Origin: an uncultured Methylobacter sp.
GTDB lineage: Bacteria > Pseudomonadota > Gammaproteobacteria > Methylococcales > Methylomonadaceae
DNA: 6,912 nt
Direction: 5' to 3'
NCBI GenBank assembly: GCA_903831545.1
Contig: CAIKYI010000161.1
Coordinates: 1 to 6,912 of the forward strand
The notes beneath the pieces are model-generated. The model did no database searches. It saw nothing but the letters and a program-made list of their open reading frames with translations, and was not told where the DNA came from. How positions within the stretch are numbered: the first letter of the stretch is position 1; each line of letters starts with the position of its first letter. Below, one piece after another: positions 6,465-6,912 of this stretch. A program made the position numbers and the translations under genes.

Positions 6465-6474
6465 CCCTCACCCC
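6461..6474 (-). repeat. Tandem 7-bp repeat at the cheW-stop/ATPase-start junction
   Basis: The minus strand reads GGGGTGA-GGGGTGA. The first copy holds the cheW stop TGA and the second holds the GTG start of the ATPase. With one copy the genes would overlap as GTGA, the common coupled arrangement, so the present junction may be a 7-bp duplication of it. No separate ribosome site at proper distance is clear; the GAGG in the repeat is too close to the GTG, which points to re-initiation after cheW. Confidence 0.6.
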
Positions 6475-6912
6475 AGACTTTCAATACCCTCAACCTCATC
6501 GGGATTGAGCAATTTATCAACATCCAACAGCATAATCATTTTTTTCTTGTACACATGCATTCCCCGCATGTAACGCGTATTAATTTTTGCACCAAAATTA
6601 GGCGCTTTTTTGATATCATCCAAATTAATATCCAGCACATCAGAAACGGCATCGGCGACGATACCCATTACAAACTGACTCGCTCCATTTTCAACACAAA
6701 GAACAATAACCACTGTTTTAGGCGAGTAATCACAATGCTCCAAAGAGAAGCGTTCCCGTAAATCAATAATGGGAACAACCGAGCCACGTAAATTTAAAAC
6801 ACCTTTAACAAATGCAGGCGTATTTGGAATAATACGGACAGCTTCCCATCCCCGAATCTCTTGTACTTTCAGAATCTCAACGCCATAAGCCTCTCCGGCG
6901 AGCTGAAAGGTG
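6468..6912 (-). CDS. cheW: CheW coupling protein (5' end outside the window)
   Basis: The frame is open from the edge (first full codon at 6911) to the TGA at 6468-6470: 147 residues, so about 15-25 N-terminal residues are missing. CheW is a cytoplasmic scaffold that links chemoreceptors to the kinase CheA. Diagnostic segments are LAGEAYGVEILKVQEI at the start of the fragment, IIPNTPAFVKGVLNLRG (the Arg of NLRG is conserved and lies in the receptor/CheA contact region), VVPIIDLRERF and, later, VMGIVADAVSDVL. All lie in one SH3-like domain, with no kinase or receiver domain attached. The reading frame extends upstream of the first internal start-like codon at 6743, so the short version starting there is not the real gene. 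It heads the visible operon; CheA and receptors are expected farther upstream. Confidence 0.96.
   Translation of the reverse strand, partial: TFQLAGEAYGVEILKVQEIRGWEAVRIIPNTPAFVKGVLNLRGSVVPIIDLRERFSLEHCDYSPKTVVIVLCVENGASQFVMGIVADAVSDVLDINLDDIKKAPNFGAKINTRYMRGMHVYKKKMIMLLDVDKLLNPDEVEGIESLG

Noticed and set aside
6468..6743. Short version of cheW starting at a TTG
   Set aside because: The same frame continues upstream to the window edge and encodes clear CheW sequence (NLRG region), so the start lies outside the window.
6438..6761. Plus-strand open frame of 107 codons
   Set aside because: It is opposite the cheW/ATPase junction and both minus-strand genes have diagnostic motifs there.
1..6912. 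Search for CRISPR arrays, tRNA/rRNA genes, insertion sequences and phage genes
   Set aside because: No regularly spaced repeats, cloverleaf or transposase motifs were seen. The block is a continuous run of chemotaxis-related genes.

Overview
The window is one co-directional block of chemotaxis genes on the minus strand, read from the right edge (position 6912) to a terminator near position 240. Only the first ~150 bases may hold the end of a gene on the plus strand. The DNA is AT-rich and uses normal stop codons. The gene set (CheW, ParA-type ATPase, STAS protein, CheR, CheD, CheB, and a metallo-beta-lactamase-fold diiron protein) suggests an aquatic gammaproteobacterium. A methanotroph of the Methylococcales would fit, but that is inference from gene content and composition and no marker gene is present.

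In transcription order: the 3' part of cheW; a short ParA/MinD-type ATPase whose GTG start lies one codon after the cheW stop; an acidic protein with a C-terminal STAS domain, overlapping the ATPase gene by 14 bases; cheR; cheD; a 140-residue stand-alone receiver; then, after 132 bases, a full-length cheB whose receiver is about 76% identical to the stand-alone one. After another 175 bases come two linked genes: a 202-residue soluble protein with two segments resembling the chemoreceptor signalling tip, and a 242-residue metallo-beta-lactamase-fold protein with the ligand pattern of the flavodiiron family but no flavodoxin domain. A strong hairpin terminator at 238-273 closes the block and would also serve a convergent plus-strand gene.

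The first group covers receptor coupling (CheW), probable positioning of the array at the pole or in the cytoplasm (ParA), and receptor adaptation by methylation (CheR), demethylation/deamidation (CheB) and deamidation (CheD). CheA, CheY and an ordinary receptor are absent and are expected upstream, beyond position 6912. The last two genes resemble in concept the ODP/receptor pair of Treponema denticola, in which a diiron protein senses oxygen and iron and signals through a receptor that lacks a membrane segment. The partner here is far shorter and differently built, which makes the pair the most interesting part of the window: a possible cytoplasmic oxygen or iron input module attached to an adaptation operon.
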